Positions 20,554-34,970 of a stretch of 64,000 nt of DNA are shown piece by piece (positions within the stretch are counted from its first letter, which is position 1; every line of letters starts with the position of its first letter). A program made the position numbers and the translations under genes. Source of the stretch: Magicicada septendecula (lineage: Eukaryota; Arthropoda; Insecta; Hemiptera; Cicadidae); NCBI GenBank assembly GCA_034769895.1, contig CM068372.1:383055910-383119909 (forward strand), in the 5' to 3' direction. The notes under the pieces are model-generated. The model was not told the origin of the DNA, ran no database searches, and saw only the letters and a list, made by a program, of their open reading frames with translations.

Positions 20554-21315
20554 GTGGATTTTCTGGGACCACTACTGCGATCAAGTCGAGGTGTGAAGCA
20601 CATATTGGTATGTATCGATGTGTTTTCCAAGGCAGTCCGACTGTACCCAATTATGCGACCCACAACCAAAGTTGTTCTAAAGATACTACTGCAGAAATAT
20701 ATTCCGTTATATGGAAAAATGAAGAAGATACTCAGTGATCAAGGTGTACAATTCCAAAGTGAAAAATGGGAGAGGACATTAAGGGAAAATGGAATACAAC
20801 CAGTACTCACATCCATAAGACATCCTCAAGGAAACCTTGCTGAGAGAGTTAATAAAGAATTAGGTAAATATTTACGAATATATTGCCATGATCAACACAA
20901 TAAATGGGCAGAATATTTACCATTTCTTGAAAAAGCCATTAACGAAACTTATAGTGAAGCAACAGGATACACTCCCATGGAATTAGAAGAAGATAAGAAG
21001 CCAAACAGATTCTGGACTAAGTATATGAACAAACCTAATAACCAAAATGTACCTGTACCAATAAGTGTGAAAATTGAATACGCAAAGCAATGGATAATAG
21101 AAAGAGGTAACAAGAGAGTAGAGAGATTTAATCTAACTCACAAGCTACAACAATTCAACGTGGGAGAAAGTATACTACTCAAAGCAAATTCAGTGGGAAA
21201 ACGGAGTGATAATACGGTGAAGAAATTCTTCAGACTTTATAATGGACCGTATACGTTAAGACAGCGAGTAGGACAATACACTTTCATCGTATATGATGAG
21301 ATACAGAAGAAATAA
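20554..21315 (+). CDS. Integrase segment (U4)
   Basis: Open over 253 codons; carries one private replacement near the start and lacks a variant shared by U3, U5 and U6. Confidence 0.86.
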   Translation: MDFLGPLLRSSRGVKHILVCIDVFSKAVRLYPIMRPTTKVVLKILLQKYIPLYGKMKKILSDQGVQFQSEKWERTLRENGIQPVLTSIRHPQGNLAERVNKELGKYLRIYCHDQHNKWAEYLPFLEKAINETYSEATGYTPMELEEDKKPNRFWTKYMNKPNNQNVPVPISVKIEYAKQWIIERGNKRVERFNLTHKLQQFNVGESILLKANSVGKRSDNTVKKFFRLYNGPYTLRQRVGQYTFIVYDEIQKK

Positions 21316-21453
21316 ATTGGTAAATTCCACGCAACGTCATTTAGGAAGTTCTACACATGAAAACGACGAGGTCAATGAAACTAGTCAGATCAGCTGTTTG
21401 TTAAAGCCACCCTACTACAAGGTCACGAGCAGTGAGCGTGTGAAGAGGGGAGG

Positions 21454-23690
21454 TAAGACATTTGTATACACTCCAATTAAGGGTGAAATGACGAATATTA
21501 TTCTTTATTATTTTTTACATTTTTTTCAAGTGTAATAATAATAATAATAATAAATTATAATAAATTTATTAAATTTTTTTTTTGTTACCAAGCAGAGGAA
21601 TAATGCGACAGTACAAATAACTGATGTACTGAGCATTGAATATAAAAATTTAAATTTACCTAATAAACTGTAAATAATTAATAATATATTAGAAATAAGC
21701 ATGTCAGGGATTGCAAGCTTGGCTCAGACAAAAATATGAACAGGTGTTTCGACCTGAATCGACCTGCACACACACACAAATGTAACTGAAAGTGTGTACA
21801 CCAGTATTTTGCTAGTGTGTGTGAACGCAGGTCTATGCAGGCGAGTTTGCCACCCCAAGATGAATAATTGCACAATTACTGTTTTTCTGTAATTATTCAT
21901 AAACTATAATTAAGAATTAAAATCCAAAACCACAATAAAATGTCATAAAATTTACTAAATACTGTGTACGAAAACCACGCGAAAGTGCCACACCGTACGA
22001 GTCTAATAGTGAAATAACTGTGTACATCGAAAGGGTTAAGTTGCAATGTCCAAAATTACAGTGAACATGTGTTGTAAAAATAGGTATAAGAGTATACTTA
22101 CAGGACTCTGCAATTCGCAGAAAAATAAGAAATAGCGAATTTGACAAAGAGTGGGGAACTGAATCCAGAGACAGTTTCTGACATGTCGATTTCGTACCAC
22201 TGCAGGTGTCGACCAAGACATGGGTATAAATAGGACACACAAGCTACAGTGGTTTTCTTTCTTAAATCATCCACGGTGCAGCGGGAGCTTATGCCCGTCC
22301 GCACGGCGTATTTATTTTTTTTTTTTGTAAATAGTTTAAATTTTCCAGTTACATACAACTATGTAACTAAGTTGTAAAGACAATCATTTTTAAATAATAA
22401 CAGCAGTACATAAGAAGAATTACATAAGAAGATCCATTGACGTCAGAAACAGCACGAGGAGAGTTCCAGAGAGAGATACGACGCTGGACAAGAGGAGAGT
22501 TCCAGAGAGTGATACGACGCTGGACAAGAGGAGAAGAGACACAGCCGACGCTGGAGTGGAGACGAGGACAACTACAGATGGATCAAAATGATCGAGTATG
22601 ATTGACGACAATAAGGTGATAAACAACTTATTTATATCTTAATCATACAATGAACGCAAAGACAATTAAAGACATTTCTATTTTATTTAAAAATAAGAGC
22701 CAATGTTTCTTGTAAAGTAGAATTAAAATCATAGATGTTTTAGAAATACGATTAACGTAACAAGAGCTCAAATTAATATGAAATAAAATGAATACAAAGC
22801 ATTTAAATGAAAACAATTAGTATTTGAGATAAAACAGTACTGAGAAACAAAAGATAAATTCAATAACTATTAATATTTTGAGTACATTACAATATATAAA
22901 AAGAGATTTAAATATTGATTTTTTGAAACACATTAATTGACTGAGTAGTCTGAAAATGAGATTTTTCTTTAATACCGTAATTAGTAGAATAGAATATTTA
23001 GTCAGTACGGATGTATACAGCATAAGCCTTACGGCATAATAACAATTAATAACGAATGTTTTAAATCGAAGTCAGTGCCATGTGCACAATTTTTAATAAT
23101 ATCAAATAAATTTGAAATACCGTTACAAGTCACATAGAGTTCTTATTGCAGATACACCTGAAACCCAATTTAAATGTTATATTGTTGCATAATTTGTCAA
23201 TCTTGAACGCGAGACCAGTCACGCTAAATTTGTGTATATGTATATGTATTTATGTATATGTATTGTTGCATATTTGGCTCCCAAAGAACGTGGGGCTATA
23301 CAAATTAAAGTACATATAAAAATTCACACACATAAATACGTTGCATATATTTGGCGCTCCAAGATCGTGGGGCTCCGCAAACACAAATAGAAGTGTATTT
23401 GTATTTGAAAGTAATTTTAACAAAATAAAAATGTTACATATATTTGTCGCCCTGGACGTGGGGCACGACATGCCTAAATTTATGTAAAAAAAATTTTTTG
23501 TTACATAAATTGTAGCCCATGAACGTATGGCCCGATCCCCATCATTTAACTATTAAAATTTTTTATGTAGCTTAATGGTTGCTCTAAAATATAAGAGTGT
23601 GTTAAATAAAAAAAAAATGTATTATATGTAATAATTATTTATATTAAACAGTAATTGAATGTAATGTTAATTGATGTGTAATCACACAGC
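21454..23690 (+). repeat. LTR-like block of U5
   Basis: TATA box at 22225-22232, (AAT)6, two TATTTG repeats, candidate primer site at 23691. Confidence 0.65.
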
Positions 23691-23860
23691 TGGCGCCCAC
23701 AAATAATATTGTTTGTCTATGTAACAGGTGTAACTGTAATGAGTATTAATAATAACTATTCATAAAAATAAAGAAATAAATCAATAAGTAGGGAACGGTT
23801 ATCAATAATAATTGTTAAAGAATTACTACTAAATAAATATTTTAATAATAATACTTCGAC

Positions 23861-24873
23861 ATGGCAACATCAGGAAGTATTAGTATGGAGGCAATCATTA
23901 AAGTGATGGGAAACCTTATGGAATAAGACAAAATGTATGTGCTAGATTAGATAGACAAATAGAAGAATTTAAAACTGATAAGTCACTATTAGGTGAAAAA
24001 GTAAAAGAATATAATACAATACTAAGAGAAGGAGCAAAAGAGAAAATTAGCGACATAAATACGCACATAGCGTCAGTAGAAGGTGAAGAATTCATAGTAG
24101 TTGAAAATACGTGTGTAATTACTAACGATAATTATAAAGTAATTAACATTACGGAAGAGAAGCAAATTAAGGTTAATAAAACGTACCTTATTAATAGTGA
24201 TATTCCAAGTGTGAAACACACACACAATAGTAAGTCACACAGGATGACACATGTGAAACACATAAGACACTACACTTACGGAGATAAATATCACTGTAGG
24301 TATAACAAGAAACGTAGTAATTTATCTAGACGAAACACTACGCAAAATTGTGGTAAGTATGATGTTAGATATACGCACGATAATTATAAAGCGAACGATA
24401 ATTATAACTGTAATTATAATAACTATGGTGAGTATTATCATAAACGACGCACAAAAGAATGTTTCATGGTATATGTAAAACGCAGACTAACTACTAAAAA
24501 ATGCGTTCGTCAAAAGCAGCTACGCGGAGAGAAGGAGAGAATTATGAAATGCGACCGTTACGAGAGAAATAGAGGGAGGATAAAGTATTCACCCTATAGA
24601 CAAGTAGATCACGCGATAAAGGCAGCAACAATTCAACGCAGCGACGAACAGGAGACTTCTACGATAAAAACAAATGTCGCAGTAATACAATGGAATGCGG
24701 ATGTTGTTTACACGAGGGTGAGAACAATGGTAAGCACGGCGACTACGCTACAAAGGAACAATATACGTCCGGTAGACGACGGACAATGCAATTGTTATGA
24801 CGAGGGGTGTAAGATCGAACTACAAACTGAACTCAGAACTCAATACCCGAATGGAATGAATAATTATTTTTAA
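23861..24873 (+). pseudogene. Gag-position frame, broken (U5)
   Basis: About one break, of a form shared with U6-U9, U11 and U12. Confidence 0.5.
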
Positions 24874-25583
24874 AATAAAATAATATTACTATTAATTATT
24901 AATAATAATATAAGAGAGTATAATTAAGAATGTTATTTATTAAGGATATGATAGCAAATAAAAAAAGAAATATTAGTGAAAAGAAATAAAGAATATTATT
25001 TGAAAGGGTTAATTAAGAAATGTATTATTGATGGTAAGGAATGCTATTGTAGAGAAATATTTAAGAAAGTAATGGTAAAAGATGTTATTGTTGTTATTAA
25101 TATGAAGAAAGGGTTAGGAATGGAAATAATTGCCATAATTGTTAGAACGACTGATCAAGCGAACACTTAATGAAGATACAAGGACACAGAAGAAAGCGAG
25201 AGTGAAAAGTCAAAAGGGCAGAGACTACTTAGGATTAAGGGCTTCGAGAAAAATATCGTTGTTTTCCAAGACAGTTCCTCTGTAACCGATCATGCGACAC
25301 ACTACAAAGCTAAAAGAGTATTCTGTTACGGAAGTGTATTTCAGGAAAGTAGTAGCGATCAGAAAGGTAATGTTAAAGAAATGTAATAAAAGGTAATGAA
25401 TGTTAATGTATTGTATAAGTAATGTATTAGATAAAGTAATGCCATGTTAAGAAAAGAGTTAAGGAAGATTAGAAGCGAAGGTAAGAATGTATGAGTAAGA
25501 TAATGTAAAATTAAGGACCGAATTTACACACATATGTAGGAAGAAAGAGTATACAGAAGGAGAACAAAGGAGAGCTAATTGCA

Positions 25584-26345
25584 GTGGATTTTCTGGGACC
25601 ACTACCGCGATCAAGTCGAGGTGTGAAGCACATATTGGTATGTATCGATGTGTTTTCCAAGGCAGTCCGACTGTACCCAATTATGCGACCCACAACCAAA
25701 GTTGTTCTAAAGATACTACTGCAGAAATATATTCCGTTATATGGAAAAATGAAGAAGATACTCAGTGATCAAGGTGTACAATTCCAAAGTGAAAAATGGG
25801 AGAGGACATTAAGGGAAAATGGAATACAACCAGTACTCACATCCATAAGACATCCTCAAGGAAACCTTGCTGAGAGAGTTAATAAAGAATTAGGTAAATA
25901 TTTACGAATATATTTCCATGATCAACACAATAAATGGGCAGAATATTTACCATTTCTTGAAAAAGCCATTAACGAAACTTATAGTGAAGCAACAGGATAC
26001 ACTCCCATGGAATTAGAAGAAGATAAGAAGCCAAACAGATTCTGGACTAAGTATATGAACAAACCTAATAACCAAAATGTACCTGTACCAATAAGTGTGA
26101 AAATTGAATACGCAAAGCAATGGATAATAGAAAGAGGTAACAAGAGAGTAGAGAGATTTAATCTAACTCACAAGCTACAACAATTCAACGTGGGAGAAAG
26201 TATACTACTCAAAGCAAGTTCAGTGGGAAAACGGAGTGATAATACGGTGAAGAAATTCTTCAGACTTTATAATGGACCGTATACGTTAAGACAGCGAGTA
26301 GGACAATACACTTTCATCGTATATGATGAGATACAGAAGAAATAA
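25584..26345 (+). CDS. Integrase segment (U5)
   Basis: Open over 253 codons; identical in protein to the U6 copy. Confidence 0.86.
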   Translation: MDFLGPLPRSSRGVKHILVCIDVFSKAVRLYPIMRPTTKVVLKILLQKYIPLYGKMKKILSDQGVQFQSEKWERTLRENGIQPVLTSIRHPQGNLAERVNKELGKYLRIYFHDQHNKWAEYLPFLEKAINETYSEATGYTPMELEEDKKPNRFWTKYMNKPNNQNVPVPISVKIEYAKQWIIERGNKRVERFNLTHKLQQFNVGESILLKASSVGKRSDNTVKKFFRLYNGPYTLRQRVGQYTFIVYDEIQKK

Positions 26346-26483
26346 ATTGGTAAATTCCACGCAACGTCATTTAGGAAGTTCTACACATGAAAACGACGAG
26401 GTCAATGAAACTAGTCAGATCAGCTGTTTGTTAAAGCCACCCTACTACAAGGTCACGAGCAGTGAGCGTGTGAAGAGGGGAGG

Positions 26484-26560
26484 TAAGACATTTGTATACA
26501 CTCCAATTAAGGGTGAAATGACGAATATTATTCTTTATTATTTGTTACATTTTTTCAAGT

Positions 26561-26599
<39 letters not shown>

Positions 26600-28738
26600 T
26601 ATAATAAATTTATTAAATTTTTTTTTGTTACCAAGCAGAGGAATAATGCGACAGTACAAATAAGTGATGTACTGAGCATTGAATATAAAAATTTAAATTT
26701 ACCTAATAAACTGTAAATAATTAATAATATATTAGAAATAAGCATGTCAGGGATTGCAAGCTTGGCTCAGACAAAAATATGAACAGGTGTTTCGACCTGA
26801 ATCGACGTGCACACACACACAAATGTAACTGAAAGTGTGTACACCAGTATTTTGCTAGTGTGTGTGAACGCAGGTCTATGCAGGCGAGTTTGCCACCCCA
26901 AGATGAATAATTGCACAATTACTGTTTTTCTGTAATTATTCATAAACTATAATTAAGAATTAAAATTCAAAACCACAATAAAATGTCATAAAATTTACTA
27001 AATACTGTGTACGAAAACCACGCGAAAGTTCCACACCGTACGAGTCTAATAGTGAAATAACTGTGTACATCGAAAGGGTTAAGTTGCAATGTCCAAAATT
27101 ACAGTGAACATGTGTTGTAAAAATAGGTATAAGATAAGTATAAGAGTATACTTACAGGACTCTGCAATTCGCAGAAAAATAAGAAATAGCGAATTTGACA
27201 AAGAGTGGGGAACTGAATCCAGAGACAGTTTCTGACATGTCGATTTCGTACCACTGCAGGTGTCGACCAAGACATGGGTATAAATAGGACACACAAGCTA
27301 CAGTGGTTTTCTTTCTTAAATCATCCACGGTGCAGCGGGAGCTTATGCCCGTCCGCACGGCGTATTTATTTTTTTTTTTTGTAAATAGTTTAAATTTTCC
27401 AGTTACATACAACTATGTAACTAAGTTGTAAAGACAATCATTTTTAAATAATAACAGCAGTACATAAGAAGAATTACATAAGAAGATCCATTGACGTCAG
27501 AAACAGCACGAGGAGAGTTCCAGAGAGAGATACGACGCTGGACAAGAGGAGAGTTCCAGAGAGTGATACGACGCTGGACAAGAGGAGAAGAGACACAGCC
27601 GACGCTGGAGTGGAGACGAGGACAACTACAGATGGATCAAAATGATCGAGTATGATTGACGACAATAAGGTGATAAACAACTTATTTATATCTTAATCAT
27701 ACAATGAACGCAAAGACAATTAAAGACATTTCTATTTTATTTAAAAATAAGAGCCAATGTTTCTTGTAAAGTAGAATTAAAATCATAGATGTTTTAGAAA
27801 TACGATTAACGTAACAAGAGCTCAAATTAATATGAAATAAAATGAATACAAAGCATTTAAATGAAAACAATTAGTATTTGAGATAAAACAGTACTGAGAA
27901 ACAAAAGATAAATTCAATAACTATTAATATTTTGAGTACATTACAATATATAAAAAGAGATTTAAATATTGATTTTTTGAAACACATTAATTGACTGAGT
28001 AGTCTGAAAATGAGATTTTTCTTTAATACCGTAATTAGTAGAATAGAATATTTAGTCAGTAAAGATGTATACAGCATAAGCCTTACGGCATAATAACAAT
28101 TAATAACGAATGTTTTAAATCGAAGTCAGTGCCATGTGCACAATTTTTAATAATATCAAATAAATTTGAAATACCGTTACAAGTCACATAGAGTTCTTAT
28201 TGCAGATACACCTGAAACCCAATTTAAATGTTATATTGTTGCATAATTTGTCAATCTTGAACGCGAGACCAGTCACGCTAAATTTGTGTATATGTATTTA
28301 TGTATATGTACTGTTGCATATTTGGCTCCCAAAGAACGTGGGGCTATACAAATTAAAGTACATATAAAAATTCACACACATAAATACGTTGCATATATTT
28401 GGCGCTCCAAGATCGTGGGGCTCCGCAAACACAAATAGAAGTGTATTTGTATTTGAAAGTAATTTTAACAAAATAAAAATGTTACATATATTTGTCGCCC
28501 TGGACGTGGGGCACGACATGCCTAAATTTATGTAAAAAAAATTTTTTGTTACATACATTGTAGCCCATGAACGTATGGCCCGATCCCCATCATTTAACTA
28601 TTAAAATTTTTTATGTAGCTTAATGGTTGCTCTAAAATATAAGAGTGTGTTAAATAAAAAAAAAATGTATTATATGTAATAATTATTTATATTAAACAGT
28701 AATTGAATGTAATGTTAATTGATGTGTAATCACACAGC
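26484..28738 (+). repeat. LTR-like block of U6
   Basis: TATA box at 27279-27286, (AAT)11, two TATTTG repeats, candidate primer site at 28739. Confidence 0.65.
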
Positions 28739-28908
28739 TGGCGCCCACAAATAATATTGTTTGTCTATGTAACAGGTGTAACTGTAATGAGTATTAATAA
28801 TAACTATTCATAAAAATAAAGAAATAAATCAATAAGTAGGGAACGGTTATCAATAATAATTGTTAAAGAATTACTACTAAATAAATATTTTAATAATAAT
28901 ACTTCGAC

Positions 28909-29921
28909 ATGGCAACATCAGGAAGTATTAGTATGGAGGCAATCATTAAAGTGATGGGAAACCTTATGGAATAAGACAAAATGTATGTGCTAGATTAGAT
29001 AGACAAATAGAAGAATTTAAAACTGATAAGTCACTATTAGGTGAAAAAGTAAAAGAATATAATACAATACTAAGAGAAGGAGCAAAAGAGAAAATTAGCG
29101 ACATAAATACGCACATAGCGTCAGTAGAAGGTGAAGAATTCATAGTAGTTGAAAATACGTGTGTAATTACTAACGATAATTATAAAGTAATTAACATTAC
29201 GGAAGAGAAGCAAATTAAGGTTAATAAAACGTACCTTATTAATAGTGATATTCCAAGTGTGAAACACACACACAATAGTAAGTCACACAGGATGACACAT
29301 GTGAAACACATAAGACACTACACTTACGGAGATAAATATCACTGTAGGTATAACAAGAAACGTAGTAATTTATCTAGACGAAACACTACGCAAAATTGTG
29401 GTAAGTATGATGTTAGATATACGCACGATAATTATAAAGCGAACGATAATTATAACTGTAATTATAATAACTATGGTGAGTATTATCATAAACGACGCAC
29501 AAAAGAATGTTTCATGGTATATGTAAAACGCAGACTAACTACTAAAAAATGCGTTCGTCAAAAGCAGCTACGCGGAGAGAAGGAGAGAATTATGAAATGC
29601 GACCGTTACGAGAGAAATAGAGGGAGGATAAAGTATTCACCCTATAGACAAGTGGATCACGCGGTAAAGGCAACAACAATTCAACGCAGCGACGAACAGG
29701 AGACTTCTACGATAAAAACAAATGTCGCAGTAATACAATGGAATGCGGATGTTGTTTACACGAGGGTGAGAACAATGGTAAGCACGGCGACTACGCTACA
29801 AAGGAACAATATACGTCCGGTAGACGACGGACAATGCAATTGTTATGACGAGGGGTGTAAGATCGAACTACAAACTGAACTCAGAACTCAATACCCGAAT
29901 GGAATGAATAATTATTTTTAA
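28909..29921 (+). pseudogene. Gag-position frame, broken (U6)
   Basis: Same state as the U5 copy, with about one break and two further replacements. Confidence 0.5.
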
Positions 29922-30631
29922 AATAAAATAATATTACTATTAATTATTAATAATAATATAAGAGAGTATAATTAAGAATGTTATTTATTAAGGATATGAT
30001 AGCAAATAAAAAAAGAAATATTAGTGAAAAGAAATAAAGAATATTATTTGAAAGGGTTAATTAAGAAATGTATTATTGATGGTAAGGAATGCTATTGTAG
30101 AGAAATATTTAAGAAAGTAATGGTAAAAGATGTTATTGTTGTTATTAATATGAAGAAAGGGTTAGGAATGGAAATAATTGCCATAATTGTTAGAACGACT
30201 GATCAAGCGAACACTTAATGAAGATACAAGGACACAGAAGAAAGCGAGAGTGAAAAGTCAAAAGGGCAGAGACTACTTAGGATTAAGGGCTTCGAGAAAA
30301 ATATCGTTGTTTTCCAAGACAGTTCCTCTGTAACCGATCATGCGACACACTACAAAGCTAAAAGAGTATTCTGTTACGGAAGTGTATTTCAGGAAAGTAG
30401 TAGCGATCAGAAAGGTAATGTTAAAGAAATGTAATAAAAGGTAATGAATGTTAATGTATTGTATAAGTAATGTATTAGATAAAGTAATGCCATGTTAAGA
30501 AAAGAGTTAAGGAAGATTAGAAGCGAAGGTAAGAATGTATGAGTAAGATAATGTAAAATTAAGGACCGAATTTACACACATATGTAGGAAGAAAGAGTAT
30601 ACAGAAGGAGAACAAAGGAGAGCTAATTGCA

Positions 30632-31393
30632 GTGGATTTTCTGGGACCACTACCGCGATCAAGTCGAGGTGTGAAGCACATATTGGTATGTATCGATGTG
30701 TTTTCCAAGGCAGTCCGACTGTACCCAATTATGCGACCCACAACCAAAGTTGTTCTAAAGATACTACTGCAGAAATATATTCCGTTATATGGAAAAATGA
30801 AGAAGATACTCAGTGATCAAGGTGTACAATTCCAAAGTGAAAAATGGGAGAGGACATTAAGGGAAAATGGAATACAACCAGTACTCACATCCATAAGACA
30901 TCCTCAAGGAAACCTTGCTGAGAGAGTTAATAAAGAATTAGGTAAATATTTACGAATATATTTCCATGATCAACACAATAAATGGGCAGAATATTTACCA
31001 TTTCTTGAAAAAGCCATTAACGAAACTTATAGTGAAGCAACAGGATACACTCCCATGGAATTAGAAGAAGATAAGAAGCCAAACAGATTCTGGACTAAGT
31101 ATATGAACAAACCTAATAACCAAAATGTACCTGTACCAATAAGTGTGAAAATTGAATACGCAAAGCAATGGATAATAGAAAGAGGTAACAAGAGAGTAGA
31201 GAGATTTAATCTAACTCACAAGCTACAACAATTCAACGTGGGAGAAAGTATACTACTCAAAGCAAGTTCAGTGGGAAAACGGAGTGATAATACGGTGAAG
31301 AAATTCTTCAGACTTTATAATGGACCGTATACGTTAAGACAGCGAGTAGGACAATACACTTTCATCGTATATGATGAGATACAGAAGAAATAA
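30632..31393 (+). CDS. Integrase segment (U6)
   Basis: Open over 253 codons; protein identical to U5. Confidence 0.86.
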   Translation: MDFLGPLPRSSRGVKHILVCIDVFSKAVRLYPIMRPTTKVVLKILLQKYIPLYGKMKKILSDQGVQFQSEKWERTLRENGIQPVLTSIRHPQGNLAERVNKELGKYLRIYFHDQHNKWAEYLPFLEKAINETYSEATGYTPMELEEDKKPNRFWTKYMNKPNNQNVPVPISVKIEYAKQWIIERGNKRVERFNLTHKLQQFNVGESILLKASSVGKRSDNTVKKFFRLYNGPYTLRQRVGQYTFIVYDEIQKK

Positions 31394-31531
31394 ATTGGTA
31401 AATTCCACGCAACGTCATTTAGGAAGTTCTACACATGAAAACGACGAGGTCAATGAAACTAGTCAGATCAGCTGTTTGTTAAAGCCACCCTACTACAAGG
31501 TCACGAGCAGTGAGCGTGTGAAGAGGGGAGG

Positions 31532-31609
31532 TAAGACATTTGTATACACTCCAATTAAGGGTGAAATGACGAATATTATTCTTTATTATTTGTTACATTT
31601 TTTTCAAGT

Positions 31610-31642
<33 letters not shown>

Positions 31643-33787
31643 TATAATAAATTTATTAAATTTTTTTTTGTTACCAAGCAGAGGAATAATGCGACAGTAC
31701 AAATAAGTGATGTACTGAGCATTGAATATAAAAATTTAAATTTACCTAATAAACTGTAAATAATTAATAATATATTAGAAATAAGCATGTCAGGGATTGC
31801 AAGCTTGGCTCAGACAAAAATATGAACAGGTGTTTCGACCTGAATCGACGTGCACACACACACAAATGTAACTGAAAGTGTGTACACCAGTATTTTGCTA
31901 GTGTGTGTGAACGCAGGTCTATGCAGGCGAGTTTGCCACCCCAAGATGAATAATTGCACAATTACTGTTTTTCTGTAATTATTCATAAACTATAATTAAG
32001 AATTAAAATCCTAAACCACAATAAAATGTCATAAAATTTACTAAATACTGTGTACGAAAACCACGCGAAAGTGCCACACCGTACGAGTCTAATAGTGAAA
32101 TAACTGTGTACATCGAAAGGGTTAAGTTGCAATGTCCAAAATTACAGTGAACATGTGTTGTAAAAATAGGTATAAGATAAGTATAAGAGTATGCTTACAG
32201 GACTCTGCAATTCGCAGAAAAATAAGAAATAGCGAATTTGACAAAGAGTGGGGAACTGAATCCAGAGACAGTTTCTGACATGTCGATTTCGTACCACTGC
32301 AGGTGTCGACCAAGACATGGGTATAAATAGGACACACAAGCTACAGTGGTTTTCTTTCTTAAATCATCCACGGTGCAGCGGGAGCTTATGCCCGTCCGCA
32401 CGGCGTATTTATTTTTTTTTTTTGTAAATAGTTTAAATTTTCCAGTTACATACAACTATGTAACTAAGTTGTAAAGACAATCATTTTTAAATAATAACAG
32501 CAGTACATAAGAAGAATTACATAAGAAGATCCATTGACGTCAGAAACAGCACGAGGAGAGTTCCCGAGAGAGATACGACGCTGGACAAGAGGAGAGTTCC
32601 AGAGAGTGATACGACGCTGGACAAGAGGAGAAGAGACACAGCCGACGCTGGAGTGGAGACGAGGACAACTACAGATGGATCAAAATGATCGAGTATGATT
32701 GACGACAATAAGGTGATAAACAACTTATTTATATCTTAATCATACAATGAACGCAAAGACAATTAAAGACATTTCTATTTTATTTAAAAATAAGAGCCAA
32801 TGTTTCTTGTAAAGTAGAATTAAAATCATAGATGTTTTAGAAATACGATTAACGTAACAAGAGCTCAAATTAATATGAAATAAAATGAATACAAAGCATT
32901 TAAATGAAAACAATTAGCATTTGAGATAAAACAGTACTGAGAAACAAAAGATAAATTCAATAACTATTAATATTTTGAGTACATTACAATATATAAAAAG
33001 AGATTTAAATATTGATTTTTTGAAACACATTAATTGACTGAGTAGTCTGAAAATGAGATTTTTCTTTAATACCGTAATTAGTAGAATAGAATATTTAGTC
33101 AGTAAGGATGTATACAGCATAAGCCTTACGGCATAATAACAATTAATAACGAATGTTTTAAATCGAAGTCAGTGCCATGTGCACAATTTTTAATAATATC
33201 AAATAAATTTGAAATACCGTTACAAGTCACATAGAGTTCTTATTGCAGATACACCTGAAACCCAATTTAAATGTTATATTGTTGCATAATTTGTCAATCT
33301 TGAACGCGAGACCAGTCACGCTAAATTTGTGTATATGTATATGTATTTATGTATATGTATTGTTGCATATTTGGCTCCCAAAGAACGTGGGGCTATACAA
33401 ATTAAAGTACATATAAAAATTCACACACATAAATACGTTGCATATATTTGGCGCTCCAAGATCGTGGGGCTCCGCAAACACAAATAGAAGTGTATTTGTA
33501 TTTGAAAGTAATTTTAACAAAATAAAAATGTTACATATATTTGTCGCCCTGGACGTGGGGCACGACATGCCTAAATTTATGTAAAAAAAATTTTTTGTTA
33601 CATAAATTGTAGCCCATGAACGTATGGCCCGATCCCCATCATTTAACTATTAAAATTTTTTATGTAGCTTAATGGTTGCTCTAAAATATAAGAGTGTGTT
33701 AAATAAAAAAAAAATGTATTATATGTAATAATTATTTATATTAAACAGTAATTGAATGTAATGTTAATTGATGTGTAATCACACAGC
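31532..33787 (+). repeat. LTR-like block of U7
   Basis: TATA box at 32322-32329, (AAT)9, two TATTTG repeats, candidate primer site at 33788. Confidence 0.65.
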
Positions 33788-33957
33788 TGGCGCCCACAAA
33801 TAATATTGTTTGTCTATGTAACAGGTGTAACTGTAATGAGTATTAATAATAACTATTCATAAAAATAAAGAAATAAATCAATAAGTAGGGAACGGTTATC
33901 AATAATAATTGTTAAAGAATTACTACTAAATAAATATTTTAATAATAATACTTCGAC

Positions 33958-34970
33958 ATGGCAACATCAGGAAGTATTAGTATGGAGGCAATCATTAAAG
34001 TGATGGGAAACCTTATGGAATAAGACAAAATGTATGTGCTAGATTAGATAGACAAATAGAAGAATTTAAAACTGATAAGTCACTATTAGGTGAAAAAGTA
34101 AAAGAATATAATACAATACTAAGAGAAGGAGCAAAAGAGAAAATTAGCGACATAAATACGCACATAGCGTCAGTAGAAGGTGAAGAATTCATAGTAGTTG
34201 AAAATACGTGTGTAATTACTAACGATAATTATAAAGTAATTAACATTACGGAAGAGAAGCAAATTAAGGTTAATAAAACGTACCTTATTAATAGTGATAT
34301 TCCAAGTGTGAAACACACACACAATAGTAAGTAACACAGGATGACACATGTGAAACACATAAGACACTACACTTACGGAGATAAATATCACTGTAGGTAT
34401 AACAAGAAACGTAGTAATTTATCTAGACGAAACACTACGCAAAATTGTGGTAAGTATGATGTTAGATATACACACGATAATTATAAAGCGAACGATAATT
34501 ATAACTGTAATTATAATAACTATGGTCAGTATTATCATAAACGACGCACAAAAGAATGTTTCATGGTATATGTAAAACGCAGACTAACTACTAAAAAATG
34601 CGTTCGTCAAAAGCAGCTACGCGGAGAGAAGGAGAGAATTATGAAATGCGACCGTTACGAGAGAAATAGAGGGAGGATAAAGTATTCACCCTATAGACAA
34701 GTGGATCACGCGATAAAGGCAGCAACAATTCAACGCAGCGACGAACAGGTGACTTCTACGATAAAAACAAATGTCGCAGTAATACAATGGAACGCGGATG
34801 TTGTTTACACGAGGGTGAGAACAATGGTAAGCACGGCGACTACGCTACAAAGGAACAATATACGTCCGGTAGACGACGGACAATGCAATTGTTATGACGA
34901 GGGGTGTAAGATCGAACTACAAACTGAACTCAGAACTCAATACCCGAATGGAATGAATAATTATTTTTAA
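33958..34970 (+). pseudogene. Gag-position frame, broken (U7)
   Basis: About two breaks, a state it shares in part with U12. Confidence 0.5.

Larger units (their letters stand above)
16397..21453 (+). mobile_element. U4, complete unit
   Basis: This unit is 5057 bp. With U5 it shares a ten-base shorter form of an LTR segment about 150 bases upstream of the TATA box. It begins the U4-U9 group by a variant just after the 36-bp minisatellite. Confidence 0.92.
21454..26483 (+). mobile_element. U5, complete unit (shortest)
   Basis: At 5030 bp this is the shortest period. The difference comes from a short (AAT)6 tract, one fewer TATTTG repeat, the short LTR form shared with U4, and a few small length changes elsewhere. 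Confidence 0.92.
26484..31531 (+). mobile_element. U6, complete unit
   Basis: This unit is 5048 bp. Its integrase is identical in protein to that of U5, showing recent copying between neighbours, while its (AAT)11 tract is the longest of the array. Confidence 0.92.
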